64,000 nt of DNA from Firmicutes bacterium UBA5493 (GCA_002424045.1 DIPH01000038.1:1-64000); one strand, 5' to 3'. Numbered from the stretch's first letter, positions 33,911 through 43,554 are shown. Made by a program: numbers and translations. Notes: generated from the letters alone by a model not told the origin.

Positions 33911-34201
33911 GTGCGTGATTATGAGCTTATGGTACTTTTTGTCCCAAGACTCGATGAAGAGGGTTTGGAGGCCCAAATCGAACGAACCAAGAACCTGATT
34001 GAGGGTATCGGTGGTGAGGTCGAGAAGGTTGACAAATGGGGCAAACGACGGTTTGCTTATGAAATTAACGAAAATACCGAAGGCTTCTATGTGGTGATCG
34101 ATTTTAAAGCAGAAAGCGGAACGACTTCTGAGGTCGAACGAATTCTCAAGATCACTGACGAAGTCATTCGTTATCTGCTCGTTCGTAAGGATCAAGAATG
34201 A
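33911..34201 (+). CDS. rpsF: 30S ribosomal protein S6
   Basis: A 96-residue S6: RDYELMVLFVPRLDEEG at the N-terminus, then WGKRRFAYEINENTEGFYVVIDF, which carries the conserved GKR-AYEI core. The start is GTG at 33911 with GGGGAGGTG upstream; the upstream ATG would put the ribosome site inside the gene. It leads rpsF-ssb-rpsR as in most Bacillota. S6 binds S18, encoded two genes on. Confidence 0.96.
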   Translation: MRDYELMVLFVPRLDEEGLEAQIERTKNLIEGIGGEVEKVDKWGKRRFAYEINENTEGFYVVIDFKAESGTTSEVERILKITDEVIRYLLVRKDQE

Positions 34202-34219
34202 GCAAAGGAGTGACGAAAG

Positions 34220-34606
34220 GTGTTAAACAAGGTTATTCTTATTGGGCGACTCGTAGCTGATCCACAATTACGCTATACGCAATCGGGTATAGCGGTCACC
34301 AATTTTACTCTTGCAGTGGATCGACCCTTTGTGAGCCAGGGAGGCGAAAGGGAAGCAGATTTCATTGATATCGTAACATGGCGTAAATTGGCCGAAGTTT
34401 GTGCCAACCACTTGGGTAAGGGACGCCTTGTTGCAGTAGAAGGACGTTTGCAGATCCGGTCCTACGATGACCAAAATGGCATCCGAAGGAAGGCTGCAGA
34501 AATTGTAGCCGATAATGTACGCTTCTTGGATCGTGCTCACGATACTGGATCCGATGAATCAGCAGATGGACCGCCCGAACCGGAGTTTGATGATATTCCG
34601 TTCTAA
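34220..34606 (+). CDS. ssb: Single-stranded DNA-binding protein
   Basis: A 128-residue SSB with an OB fold (MLNKVILIGRLVADPQLRYT, FTLAVDRPF, FIDIVTWRKLAE, VEGRLQIRSYDD) and an acidic tail ending in DDIPF, the conserved tip that recruits replication and repair partners. The start is GTG. The disordered linker is short. It is encoded between S6 and S18 genes. Confidence 0.97.
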   Translation: MLNKVILIGRLVADPQLRYTQSGIAVTNFTLAVDRPFVSQGGEREADFIDIVTWRKLAEVCANHLGKGRLVAVEGRLQIRSYDDQNGIRRKAAEIVADNVRFLDRAHDTGSDESADGPPEPEFDDIPF

Positions 34607-34630
34607 TCAGATTGGTTTGGAGGCGAGATA

Positions 34631-34861
34631 ATGGCTAGAGAAAGAGGTCGTAGAGGCAGAAGAAAAGTGTGCTCTTTTTGCGTCGATAAAATCGAGCAGA
34701 TTGACTACAAAGAAGTAGGCCGTCTACGTCGTTATGTAACAGAACGAGGCAAGATTTTGCCACGCCGCATTTCTGGTAACTGTGCAAAACATCAAAGGCA
34801 AGTTACCAATGCGATAAAGAGGGCACGTTATGTGGCATTGATGCCTTACACGATTGACTAA
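34631..34861 (+). CDS. rpsR: 30S ribosomal protein S18
   Basis: A 76-residue basic protein with VCSFCVDKIEQIDYKEV and LRRYVTERGKILPRRISGNCAKHQRQVTNAIKRAR-type sequence spanning residues 36-70, diagnostic of S18. The CxxC plus Cys suggests the zinc-binding form. TTTGGAGGCG precedes the ATG. A terminator follows. Confidence 0.98.
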   Translation: MARERGRRGRRKVCSFCVDKIEQIDYKEVGRLRRYVTERGKILPRRISGNCAKHQRQVTNAIKRARYVALMPYTID

Positions 34862-34869
34862 GATCTCGG

Positions 34870-34893
34870 GGAGCAGCAAAGCTGCTCCTTTTT
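34870..34893 (+). terminator. Rho-independent terminator after rpsR
   Basis: GGAGCAGC / GCTGCTCC stem with an AAA loop and five T. Confidence 0.92.
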
Positions 34894-34918
34894 CAAATTT
34901 AGAGTTAGAGGTGAATTG

Positions 34919-35908
34919 ATGAAAACACGTTCCTTAACCGAAGGGGCCATGCTCGGAGCGATCACAGTTCTTGTGGCTATCCTTGGTGAATACATAGGGA
35001 TCCCATCCGTCATTGTGCCCATACCCCTCATGCTCTTGGTGTACCGCCAGGGCTTTCAATACGGCATTCTCGCTGCCGTGACGGCGGCGCTGATCTCCAG
35101 TTTGGTAGCTGGCCATGTTTTCTCGGGACTCACCATCATTATTTGGGGCTTTGTGGGCGTGGCTGTGGGAATGGCTCTCCGGGAGAAATTCTCCTTTCCC
35201 AAGCTGATGGTTGTGGGGATTGCATCCAATCTGGTTGTCATTGGCCTTAACTTTCTACTGTACTCTCTGATCATTGGGGGCAATATCCTAAGTGACATGT
35301 TGGCTATGTTTAGCGAGGCTATTGATCAGGCCATTCAAATGTCTGAAAGTATGGGAGTTACAGGGCAGGTTCTGCAGCAATATCAAGCGCTACAGTCATT
35401 TGTACCCACGGCGCTTCGGGTGGGCTTGCCTTCTATGCTCTTGGTCTATGCGGTGAGCATGAGCTATATCAATCTAGCCATTGGACGGGCGATTCTAAAG
35501 CGCCTTGGAGATACTAGCACGCCTTGGATTGTACCCTTTACCAAGTGGCGTATACCAGGTTATTTTGGTCTGCTTTTCGCCTTTGGGCTGATCGTGACTA
35601 CCATGAGCCAGATCGTGGAGATCCCCCCGTGGCTTCAATTTCTGGGGCTAAATTTGTTCTTTATTTCCTTCTATTCCTACTTGGTTGCAGGCATTAGTCT
35701 GGCGTGGTACTATTTCCAGAAAAAGAATGTACCAACAATTTTTCGTGTGCTCTTGCTCATGCTGCTTTTTACAACGCAGCTTTTGCTCTTGCTCCTCATT
35801 TTTCTAACAGTGGCAGATGGAGTTTTTGATTTTCGCAGGTTAAATGCTCCCGAAGACGAACCAATTGAGGTAGAACATCAAGAAACAGATAGAGATGAAG
35901 AAGATTAG
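34919..35908 (+). CDS. DUF2232 membrane protein (YybS family)
   Basis: A 329-residue protein with seven to eight hydrophobic segments and a charged C-terminal tail rich in Glu and Asp. The first 110 residues (EGAMLGAITVLVAILGEYIG, ISSLVAGHVFSGL) resemble ECF-type membrane components. The gene sits between rpsR and rplI exactly as B. subtilis yybS does. Its role is unknown. ATG at 34919 is preceded by AGAGGTG. Confidence 0.82.
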   Translation: MKTRSLTEGAMLGAITVLVAILGEYIGIPSVIVPIPLMLLVYRQGFQYGILAAVTAALISSLVAGHVFSGLTIIIWGFVGVAVGMALREKFSFPKLMVVGIASNLVVIGLNFLLYSLIIGGNILSDMLAMFSEAIDQAIQMSESMGVTGQVLQQYQALQSFVPTALRVGLPSMLLVYAVSMSYINLAIGRAILKRLGDTSTPWIVPFTKWRIPGYFGLLFAFGLIVTTMSQIVEIPPWLQFLGLNLFFISFYSYLVAGISLAWYYFQKKNVPTIFRVLLLMLLFTTQLLLLLLIFLTVADGVFDFRRLNAPEDEPIEVEHQETDRDEED

Positions 35909-35923
35909 AAGGGTGGGTGTCTC

Positions 35924-36370
35924 GTGAAAGTTATTCTTCAGGCAGATGTCAAAAAGATTGGCCGTAAAGGTGACGTGGTGGAAGTTGCTGAGGGTTATGG
36001 TCGTAACTACCTTTTACCTCGGGGTCTTGCCGTGGAAGCTAGTGCAGGCAATTTGCGCCAGGTGGCGGAGGTGAAAAAAGCAGAGTCCTCCAAAGTCGGT
36101 CGTGAGCTTAAGGAAGCGGAAAAAACAGGAGCCGCTCTAAAAGACAAGGTAGTGAATGTGTCCGCTAAAGTAGGGGAGGGTGGCAGACTCTTTGGCTCAA
36201 TTACCACCCAGGAAATCGCGGAGCAGCTGCGGCGTCAGTTCTCGGTAGAAATTGACAAGAGGAAAATCGACGTCAAGGAGCCAATAAAGACGCTGGGTTC
36301 ACATCCTATTACTGTGAAAGTACATCCTAAGGTCCATGTGCCCGTCACGGTAGAAGTTACACCTGAGTAA
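35924..36370 (+). CDS. rplI: 50S ribosomal protein L9
   Basis: A 148-residue L9 with N-terminal domain MKVILQADVKKIGRKGDVVEVAEGYGRNYLLPRG spread over residues 1-34, a long central helix and a C-terminal domain (RLFGSITTQEIAEQL). The start is GTG with GGGTGG upstream. Confidence 0.97.
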   Translation: MKVILQADVKKIGRKGDVVEVAEGYGRNYLLPRGLAVEASAGNLRQVAEVKKAESSKVGRELKEAEKTGAALKDKVVNVSAKVGEGGRLFGSITTQEIAEQLRRQFSVEIDKRKIDVKEPIKTLGSHPITVKVHPKVHVPVTVEVTPE

Positions 36371-36412
36371 GACACAGGGCTGGGAAATACTTGCTTGGAG
36401 GGTTCATCCCCA

Positions 36413-38344
36413 TTGGATACAAAACAATTGACAACATCACAAAATTCATCTTCGGATTTGAGACCTTCATTAGAAAAACATGTTTCAGCACTTCTAACTA
36501 TTTTGGCTGAGGTACACGGACGTGATCAGCTAGTTTTAAAGGCCGGCAAGCTCGGCTCTCTAGAGCTTATGCAATCCGAGAAAATAGAAGACAGGGTTTT
36601 AGCCCTAGAGCGTCTGGTCCATGAGGATCCCACTATTGTGGATCCAAGACCGCCCGAAGAGGTCGACGAAGTCCTTGACGAATTGGAGGACTATTTAGCT
36701 GATCTTTTGGCCAGGCGCACGGTGGAGGATCAACTCGAAGCAAAAGTCAGCGCCAAGATGCAGGAAAGGCACTTGGAATACATTAGGGATCTCCGTACGC
36801 AGGTGCTGAAAGAAGAGGGCGGGCCCGATAATGCCCAGACCCTCAAGAAATTCGCGGAACTAGAGATCCTCGAGCAGCGTACTCTTTCCCGTTCGACGGT
36901 GGATTTGATGCGGCCTCAAAGTCTTAATGAGGTCGTGGGTCAAAGTGATGCTATCAAATCTTTGCTCACCAAATTGAGCTCGCCCTATCCCCAGCACATT
37001 CTGCTCTATGGGCCTCCAGGGGTAGGGAAAACCACAGTAGCCCGCTTAGCTTTGCAGGTTGCTAAGTCCAAGGCCTACACACCCTTTGCAGAGGATGCTC
37101 CCTTTGTAGAAGTGGATGGAACCACACTGCGCTGGGATCCCAGAGAAGTCACCAATCCTCTGATTGGTTCCGTCCATGACCCTATTTATCAGGGGGCCAG
37201 GAGGGATTTAGCAGAGGGTTCAGTGCCAGAGCCTAAACTGGGACTCGTGACAGAAGCCCACGGCGGGGTTCTCTTCATTGATGAAATCGGTGAATTGGAT
37301 CCTGTTTTACAAAACAAGCTTTTGAAGGTTCTCGAAGATAAACGCGTCGTCTTTGAGTCCTCCTATTACGATCCCCATGATCCGCAGATTCCTAAGTACA
37401 TTCATCAGCTCTTTACCAAGGGTGCCCCTGCGGATTTTGTTCTCATAGGAGCCACAACGAGGGATCCTTCAGAGATCAGCCCGGCCTTTCGTTCGCGCTG
37501 TGCAGAGGTTTTCTTTGATCCCCTGGCGCCGCCGGATATTGTTCAGATTGTCCATGCCGCAGCGAGGCGCCTGGAGACAAAACTAGAACCTGAAGTGGCG
37601 GATCTAGTGGCGGAGTACACCATTGAAGGACGGCGCGCCACTCGGCTCCTAGCCGATGCCTATAGTGCCGCTCTATATCGGGACGATGGCATGCCAAGTG
37701 ATGTTACGGTTACCACAGCGGATATGACCGATGTGATTCAATCCGCCCGCTTGAGCTCTTACGCGGGTGCTAAGGCTTCGGCCAGCCGTGAAGTGGGGCG
37801 CATTTTAGGTCTAGGAGTCAGCGGTTACTTAGGCTCCGTCTTAGAGATAGAAGCGGTTGCTTTCCCGAGCAAAGAGCCAGGTAAGGGTCACGTGCGCTTT
37901 AACGATACCGCAGGAAGCATGGCCAAAGACAGCGTTTTCAACGCCGCTTCCGTTTTTCGTGCCCTAACAGGTCAGCAATTGGATGACTTTGATGTGCATG
38001 TAAATGTTGTGGGCGGCGGAAATATCGATGGTCCCTCGGCTGGTGTTGCCATTTTGGCTGCCATTATCAGCGCTGTAAAGGGGCTACCCATTCCTCAGGA
38101 TATTGCAGTCACTGGCGAGATTTCCCTACGCGGTAAAGTGAAGGCGGTGGGTGGTTTACACGCCAAAATCTATGGGGCCAAGCAAGGTGGAGTGAAGAGG
38201 GTGTTTGTTCCTAAGGACAATATGGACAACCTACCCCAGTTTACGGAAGGTGTGCAGATCGTACCCATTGACCATGTGGCAGAGTTTTTAAGTCAGATCT
38301 TTGAGGGGGAGTTTCCCTCCCAAGCTTGGTCTATAGCGAACTAA
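36413..38344 (+). CDS. lonC: ATP-dependent protease LonC (sporulation-lineage Lon)
   Basis: A 643-residue AAA+ protease. The N-terminal region is helical and charged. The ATPase module has GPPGVGKTTVARLAL and GGVLFIDEIGELDP. The C-terminal protease domain carries the catalytic Ser in DGPSAGVAIL and the Lys in RGKVKAVGGLHAK. Lon substrate-recognition domain of LonA is absent. LonC lies next to rplI in many spore formers. TTG at 36413 was chosen with GGAGGG ten bases upstream; the earlier TTG overlaps that site. Confidence 0.9.
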   Translation: MDTKQLTTSQNSSSDLRPSLEKHVSALLTILAEVHGRDQLVLKAGKLGSLELMQSEKIEDRVLALERLVHEDPTIVDPRPPEEVDEVLDELEDYLADLLARRTVEDQLEAKVSAKMQERHLEYIRDLRTQVLKEEGGPDNAQTLKKFAELEILEQRTLSRSTVDLMRPQSLNEVVGQSDAIKSLLTKLSSPYPQHILLYGPPGVGKTTVARLALQVAKSKAYTPFAEDAPFVEVDGTTLRWDPREVTNPLIGSVHDPIYQGARRDLAEGSVPEPKLGLVTEAHGGVLFIDEIGELDPVLQNKLLKVLEDKRVVFESSYYDPHDPQIPKYIHQLFTKGAPADFVLIGATTRDPSEISPAFRSRCAEVFFDPLAPPDIVQIVHAAARRLETKLEPEVADLVAEYTIEGRRATRLLADAYSAALYRDDGMPSDVTVTTADMTDVIQSARLSSYAGAKASASREVGRILGLGVSGYLGSVLEIEAVAFPSKEPGKGHVRFNDTAGSMAKDSVFNAASVFRALTGQQLDDFDVHVNVVGGGNIDGPSAGVAILAAIISAVKGLPIPQDIAVTGEISLRGKVKAVGGLHAKIYGAKQGGVKRVFVPKDNMDNLPQFTEGVQIVPIDHVAEFLSQIFEGEFPSQAWSIAN

Positions 38345-38351
38345 GATGGCT

Positions 38352-38381
38352 CCGGCGACGTAAGTGGTCGCCGGTTTTTTT
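38352..38381 (+). terminator. Rho-independent terminator after lonC
   Basis: CCGGCGAC / GTCGCCGG stem, 7-base loop, seven T. Confidence 0.93.
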
Positions 38382-38392
38382 GTCTAGAAGAA

Positions 38393-38422
38393 TTGAACAA
38401 CGCCGGTGATTCATGATAGACT
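38393..38422 (+). promoter_or_regulatory. Possible SigA-type promoter for mgtE
   Basis: TTGAAC (38393-38398), 18-bp spacer, TAGACT (38417-38422). No M-box magnesium riboswitch could fit in the short leader. Confidence 0.45.
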
Positions 38423-38452
38423 AAAGGCACACTAAGGAACAGGGGGGAAGAT

Positions 38453-39796
38453 ATGAGCATTCAAGACTTTCGCGACCTAGAGCGCTTAGTAGAGGCAAAA
38501 GACTTCAAAACAGTGAAAAATGAGTTGCCCCTCTTGCAGGACGCTGACATTGCTGATTTTCTAGACGATCTCAGCCGTGAGCACGTGATTTTGGTGTTTA
38601 GGTCACTTCCCAAGGATCGAGCCGCAGAAATCTTCGCCTATTTGCCCAGCGATAAACAGGAATACATAGTAGGAGCCATTACCGATCAAGAAGTTGGCTC
38701 CATCATTGATCAGCTCTTTGTGGACGACGCGGCAGATTTTTTGGAAGAGCTACCTGCCAGTGTCGTCAAGAGGGTGCTACAGCATGCCTCACCTGAGACT
38801 CGTAAATTGGTGAACCAATTTCTGAAATACCCTCCCGAATCCGCTGGTAGTATCATGACAGCGGAGTTTGTAGACTTAAAAAAAGATATGTTGGTGTCGG
38901 AGGCCTTTGCCAGGATTCGCCGGACCGCCCTAGATAAGGAGACAGTTTACACCTGTTATGTTATGGACGCCAATCGGCACTTAGAAGGCGTCATTACGGT
39001 GAAAAACCTTTTCTTGGAGAATGACGATGCCGTCATCGGTGATATCATGGAGAAGAACGTCATCTTTGCCCAGACTACCGATGACCAAGAAGCGGTGGCC
39101 CAGATTTTTGCCAGATACGATCTCTTGTCACTGCCTGTCGTTGACCACGAAAACCGACTGGTCGGAATCGTGACAGTGGACGATATCGTAGAAGTCATTC
39201 AGCAAGAAGCCACCGAAGACTTCCAGATCATGGCCGCCATGGCCCCTTCTGAACGGCCTTATTTGAAAACCAGCGTTTTTTCGCTGGCTAAAAACCGCAT
39301 AATCTGGCTGCTGATCCTATTAGTTTCTGCCATGATCACAGGTTCTATTCTGGGGAAATATGAAGCAGCCTTTGTATCTATGCCTCTTTTGGTCACCTTT
39401 ATTCCCATGCTCACAGACACTGGCGGTAATGCTGGTTCCCAAAGCTCCACCTTGATCATTCGCGGTATGGCCTTGGGTGAAGTAACCCTCGCGGATGGAG
39501 GGCGCGTGTTCTTGAAAGAATTGGGTGTCAGTGGCTTGGTAGGAGCAGCTTTAGCGACCGTGAACTATGTGCGCTTGATCTTGATGTATCCCGGTGAGCA
39601 GCTGATTGCATTGAGCGTATCTCTCGCCCTTTTTGCCACCGTCCTTCTGGCGAAAACGGTTGGGGGCCTGCTTCCCTTGGTGGCGAAAGCCCTGAAACAG
39701 GACCCGGCCATTATGGCTGCGCCCGTTATTACCACGATTGTGGATGCCTTGTCCTTAATTATCTACTTTAAGATTGTGGATATTCTACTTCTCTGA
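38453..39796 (+). CDS. mgtE: Magnesium transporter MgtE
   Basis: A 447-residue Mg2+ channel. The N domain (about 10-130) has superhelical repeats (LDDLSREHVILVFRSLP, DFLEELPASVVKRVL). Paired CBS domains follow (130-250), with ESAGSIMTAEFV and SLPVVDHENRLVGIVTVDD. The C-terminal five-helix membrane domain includes PMLTDTGGNAGSQSST, the ion-pore signature. Mg2+ binding to the cytoplasmic domains closes the channel in the family. GGGGGGAAG-like site precedes the ATG. Confidence 0.96.
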   Translation: MSIQDFRDLERLVEAKDFKTVKNELPLLQDADIADFLDDLSREHVILVFRSLPKDRAAEIFAYLPSDKQEYIVGAITDQEVGSIIDQLFVDDAADFLEELPASVVKRVLQHASPETRKLVNQFLKYPPESAGSIMTAEFVDLKKDMLVSEAFARIRRTALDKETVYTCYVMDANRHLEGVITVKNLFLENDDAVIGDIMEKNVIFAQTTDDQEAVAQIFARYDLLSLPVVDHENRLVGIVTVDDIVEVIQQEATEDFQIMAAMAPSERPYLKTSVFSLAKNRIIWLLILLVSAMITGSILGKYEAAFVSMPLLVTFIPMLTDTGGNAGSQSSTLIIRGMALGEVTLADGGRVFLKELGVSGLVGAALATVNYVRLILMYPGEQLIALSVSLALFATVLLAKTVGGLLPLVAKALKQDPAIMAAPVITTIVDALSLIIYFKIVDILLL

Positions 39797-39814
39797 CGCA
39801 GGACCCGTCAATCG

Positions 39815-40972
39815 TCACATGATTTTGGCGCCTTGAGAGGCGCTAAAAACGTAGAATTCTGCCCTTAGACCGGTCTTGGCCAAATAGTCTTGGGCAACAA
39901 TTTGCTCAAAGACGGCTAGCTGGCTGCGGGGTACGAGCGAAATGGTACAGCCGCCAAAGCCGGCCCCCGTCATGCGTGAACCGAGGACGCCGGGCACCTT
40001 AAGAGCTAGCTCAACTAAAAGATCAAGTTCAGCGCAGCTTACTTCAAAGTCGTGCTGCAGACTCTGGTGCGAAGCGGTGAGCTCTTTGCCGAAACTCTCC
40101 AAATCCCCTGCCTTCAGGGCGGAGATGCCCCTAAGCACACGGTTATTCTCGGTGACCACATGGCGTGCTCTTTGGGCCAAAACCTGTGGTAGAGCGTTGA
40201 CTAGGGATAAATCCTCCATGTTTACATCCCGTAGGGAAGAAATCCCTGGAAGATCATGCTTTAAACGTTCCACCGCTTCTGTACATTCTTGGCGACGGGT
40301 ATTATAGGCAGAATCCACAAGCCCCCTGCGAACTGCGCTATTGATCACAACCACGGCGTAGCCCTGCTGTTCAAAGGGTGTTGGAACTAACTCATACTCT
40401 AGACTTCGACAGTCCAGAAACAAGGCATGATCTTTTTGCCCCATCATCGATGCAAATTGATCCATAATACCTGAAGCCACACCTACAAAGTTATTTTCGG
40501 CCCTCTGGGCCAGCTTCACCAATTCCACATTTTCCGCACTAAAACCGTGGAGGGCGTTAATTAAGACTGCCGCTGCCACCTCTAAGGCGGCGGAAGAAGA
40601 GAGGCCAGCCCCTTGCGGCACATTCCCCTGGATAAGGATGTCCATACCCTGGGGATCAAAGCCTGCTAGTTGAAACTCTCTGCACACGCCTCGGATGTAA
40701 TTGGTCCACTTCTTCTCAGATGAAGGCCCGATGTCTGCTACGTCAAAACGATCCTGGGCATCATAATCCAGGGAATGGAGATTGACGCTTGTGCTTCCAT
40801 TTAAGGCACCTGCCATGGTGATTCCCGCATCAATGGCCATGGGAAAGACAAAGCCCTCGTTGTAATCGGTGTGCTCTCCTAAAAGGTTGACGCGCCCGGG
40901 GGCCCGGACGATGAGAGGCTCGCTAGAGCCTTGAAACTTCTCCCGGAACTCCTTTTTGATGCTATTCTCCAT
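39815..40972 (-). CDS. galK: Galactokinase
   Basis: A 385-residue GHMP kinase that phosphorylates galactose at C1 in the Leloir pathway. It has the family N-terminal signature GRVNLLGEHTDYNEGFVFPMAI, the ATP loop PQGAGLSSSAALEVA and the C-terminal GAGFGGCTISL. The ATG at 40972 overlaps galT by 11 bases and is preceded by GGGGTGA. It is convergent with mgtE and faces replication. Confidence 0.97.
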   Translation of the reverse strand: MENSIKKEFREKFQGSSEPLIVRAPGRVNLLGEHTDYNEGFVFPMAIDAGITMAGALNGSTSVNLHSLDYDAQDRFDVADIGPSSEKKWTNYIRGVCREFQLAGFDPQGMDILIQGNVPQGAGLSSSAALEVAAAVLINALHGFSAENVELVKLAQRAENNFVGVASGIMDQFASMMGQKDHALFLDCRSLEYELVPTPFEQQGYAVVVINSAVRRGLVDSAYNTRRQECTEAVERLKHDLPGISSLRDVNMEDLSLVNALPQVLAQRARHVVTENNRVLRGISALKAGDLESFGKELTASHQSLQHDFEVSCAELDLLVELALKVPGVLGSRMTGAGFGGCTISLVPRSQLAVFEQIVAQDYLAKTGLRAEFYVFSASQGAKIM

Positions 40973-41936
40973 ACTGATCACCCCGCAGTTTGGCCGCTTG
41001 CTCTTCTGGACTCATATCTGTAATAAAGGTACCGGCCCCAGATTCCACTCCTGCCAAGTACTTGAGCTTTGTCTCTGTGCGGTTCAAGGGATAAAACTCT
41101 ATATGAAAATGGTAATGGGGATGGTCTCCCTTAGGAGGCGCTTGATGGATGGCCATAATGTACGGGAGAGAGATACCAAAGAGGGAATCATACTTAACCA
41201 GAACCTCTTTCAGGAGGGCCGCCAGCCCCTCTTGCTCTTCGGGAGTTAACTCCGCAAGATTTGTAACATGGCGCTTGGCGTAAATATGGACCTCAAAAGG
41301 GTAACGGGCAAAAAAGGGCACAAAGGACATGAATTCCTGGTTTTCTGCAATGACCCGCACCTTATCTTCTTTTTCTTCCGCCATAATGTCGCAATACAGG
41401 CATTTGTCTGTAGCCGTTTGGTGTTCTAAGGCTGCCTGTAGTTCTTTTTCCAGAGTTGGTGGAATAAAAGGGAATGCATAGATCTGCCCATGGGGATGAC
41501 TTAAGGTAACCCCCACGGCATCACCTTTGTTCTCGAAGATAAATATATACTGTATACCTGGTTTTCGCCCCAGTTCGATGTAACGATCGGTCCACACCTC
41601 AATTAGGTTTCGAATATGTTCTTCGGACTCCTCCCCTAAGCTACTGTGATGATTTGAGGAATAAAGAACAACCTCGCAGATTCCTTCTGCAGGAGCCGTC
41701 TGGTAGAGGGCACTTCCTTCGACGCCTAGTGGCGGCGGCGGTTGGCTGAGGGAAGGGAACTTATTTTCAAAGACCACGATTTCGTAATCCTCCGCGGGAA
41801 CCTCGGTAGGGAAGGCCCCAGGCAGGGTGGGACATAAGGGACAATACTCTGCAGGAGGTCTGTATGTACGATCTTGGCGGTGGGTGGCCACAATAACCCA
41901 CTCTTTTAACTGTGGATTCCAACGTAGTTCAGACAT
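40962..41936 (-). CDS. galT: Galactose-1-phosphate uridylyltransferase
   Basis: A 324-residue HIT-superfamily transferase exchanging UMP between UDP-glucose and galactose-1-phosphate. The active-site histidine lies in LSHPHGQIYAFPF. CPLC and CLYC pairs may bind zinc, and HYHFHIEFYP is the second metal-binding block. The ATG at 41936 has GAGGAGTGAG upstream. It lies first in the galT-galK operon; galE is not present here. Confidence 0.96.
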   Translation of the reverse strand: MSELRWNPQLKEWVIVATHRQDRTYRPPAEYCPLCPTLPGAFPTEVPAEDYEIVVFENKFPSLSQPPPPLGVEGSALYQTAPAEGICEVVLYSSNHHSSLGEESEEHIRNLIEVWTDRYIELGRKPGIQYIFIFENKGDAVGVTLSHPHGQIYAFPFIPPTLEKELQAALEHQTATDKCLYCDIMAEEKEDKVRVIAENQEFMSFVPFFARYPFEVHIYAKRHVTNLAELTPEEQEGLAALLKEVLVKYDSLFGISLPYIMAIHQAPPKGDHPHYHFHIEFYPLNRTETKLKYLAGVESGAGTFITDMSPEEQAAKLRGDQYGE

Positions 41937-42084
41937 CGTCTCACTCCTCACTCCTTACTTTTTTTGGGAAAGCTATAAAAGATGATGTAACGACCGTCGT
42001 CTTTAGACTTGACGTCTTTTTTCACAAGTACCACACCTCCATTTCCCCTATTCTACAAAAAATTAGTCGAACCTTTCAAGGGAA

Positions 42085-42113
42085 TTGGCTTTGGAACGGG
42101 AAAATAGTATACA
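42085..42113 (+). promoter_or_regulatory. SigA-type promoter for ridA
   Basis: TTGGCT (42085-42090), 17-bp spacer, TATACA (42108-42113). Confidence 0.65.
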
Positions 42114-42143
42114 TCAAAGAATACATACACGGAGGGAAATCAA

Positions 42144-42527
42144 ATGCGTAAGATAGTTCACAGTGAAAAGGCTCCAGCAGCAGTTGGCCCCTATAACCAG
42201 GGGATTCGGGCAGGCAATCTGCTTTTCATTTCCGGCCAGCTCGGACTGAATATGGAAACCGGTGAAATTGCCTATGGCGATGTGGAAGCCCAGGCAAGGC
42301 AAGTTTTAAATAATCTCGAGACCATTGCCCAGGCAGGGGGAAGTAGCCTGGCCAATGCCCTTAAGGTTTCTGTCTACCTCACGGACATGGGCGATTTTGA
42401 CAAGATGAATGCAGTCTACGCCAGCTTCTTCCCAGAAAATCCGCCCGCTCGAGTCTGTGTGGAAGTCAGCGCCCTACCTAAGGGTGTAGAAGTAGAGATG
42501 GATGTAATTTGTTTGTGTAACGACTAA
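42144..42527 (+). CDS. ridA: Reactive intermediate deaminase RidA
   Basis: A 127-residue YjgF/RidA protein that hydrolyses reactive enamine or imine intermediates. Signature residues are GPYNQGIRAGNLLFISGQLG, and the C-terminal PARVCVEVSALPKGVEVEMD contains the catalytic Arg. In B. subtilis its homologue (yabJ) follows purR; here it is elsewhere, ahead of ddl. ACGGAGGG precedes the ATG. Confidence 0.95.
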   Translation: MRKIVHSEKAPAAVGPYNQGIRAGNLLFISGQLGLNMETGEIAYGDVEAQARQVLNNLETIAQAGGSSLANALKVSVYLTDMGDFDKMNAVYASFFPENPPARVCVEVSALPKGVEVEMDVICLCND

Positions 42528-42552
42528 GATAGTAACAAAGGGAGGATGCAGT

Positions 42553-43554
42553 ATGCCCAAGTTAAGGGTGGGTGTTATTTATGGCGGCCGATCGGGGGAA
42601 CACGAAGTATCTTTACTGTCAGCCCAATCGGTGATGGAGGCTTTAGATGGGGCCAAGTATACAATTATTCCCATCAAAATCGATCAAGATGGAAGCTGGC
42701 AAGGCCCCTCCATCCAGGCAGATCCTAAGGAGAATCCTGATTTAGATGTGGTCTTTCCTGTTCTTCACGGGACCTTTGGTGAAGACGGCACGATCCAAGG
42801 GCTCTTGGAATTAGCCAACCTTCCCTATGTTGGGGCCGGTGTAGCCGCTTCGGCAGCGGCCATGGACAAAGCCTTCATGAGGACACTCTTTACCCAGGCA
42901 GGATTGCCTCTCCTCCCTTGGGACAGCTTCCTTCATTATGAGTGGAAGGAAAACGCCCAAGTCATCAAGGAGCGCTTAGAATCTGCTTTAGGCTACCCCA
43001 TGTTTGTAAAACCGGCCAACTTAGGGTCCAGTGTGGGAATTACGAAGGTAAAATCCCCCGCAGATCTGGGGCCCGCTGTGGAATTGGCTTTAGAATATGA
43101 TCGCAAGTTGGTTGTAGAACAAGGTTTGATTGGAGCCAGAGAAGTTGAGTGCAGTGTCTTGGGGCATCACAAACCCCAGGTATCATTGGCGGGAGAAATT
43201 GTTCCAGCCCATGAATTCTATGATTACAAAGCCAAGTACCATAATGAAAAGTCTAGGTTGATTATTCCCGCTCCCCTTAATGACGAGCAGAGCCAGAAGA
43301 TTAAGGACTACGCTATACGGGCTTTCCAGGCTGTGGACTGCTCGGGGATGGGCCGCGTTGACTTCTTTGTGGATCAACAGGGCGAAATTTTCGTCAATGA
43401 GATTAACACCATTCCGGGTTTTACCCAAATTTCCATGTACCCCAAACTGTGGGAACACTCTGGTCTGCCCTATCCTGCCCTCCTTGATCGCTTGATTGCG
43501 ATCGCTTTGGAGAAGCATCGCGAACGGCAGGCCTTGCGTACCAGCATTTCTTAA
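42553..43554 (+). CDS. ddl: D-alanine--D-alanine ligase
   Basis: A 333-residue ATP-grasp ligase joining two D-Ala for peptidoglycan precursors. It has GGRSGEHEVSLLSA at the N-terminus, LHGTFGEDGTIQGLL, KPANLGSSVGITKV, and the metal-binding FVNEINTIPGFT. The residue pattern near EHEVS and the tyrosine-containing ATP-site loop suits dipeptide formation; a depsipeptide variant cannot be excluded. GGGAGG precedes the ATG. Confidence 0.93.
   Translation: MPKLRVGVIYGGRSGEHEVSLLSAQSVMEALDGAKYTIIPIKIDQDGSWQGPSIQADPKENPDLDVVFPVLHGTFGEDGTIQGLLELANLPYVGAGVAASAAAMDKAFMRTLFTQAGLPLLPWDSFLHYEWKENAQVIKERLESALGYPMFVKPANLGSSVGITKVKSPADLGPAVELALEYDRKLVVEQGLIGAREVECSVLGHHKPQVSLAGEIVPAHEFYDYKAKYHNEKSRLIIPAPLNDEQSQKIKDYAIRAFQAVDCSGMGRVDFFVDQQGEIFVNEINTIPGFTQISMYPKLWEHSGLPYPALLDRLIAIALEKHRERQALRTSIS

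Noticed and set aside
39826..39850. Hairpin GCGCC/GGCGC at the end of galK
   Set aside because: No T-run on either strand, and it lies within coding sequence.
41990..42025. Possible terminator with six T upstream of ridA
   Set aside because: The stem before the T-run is only four base pairs.
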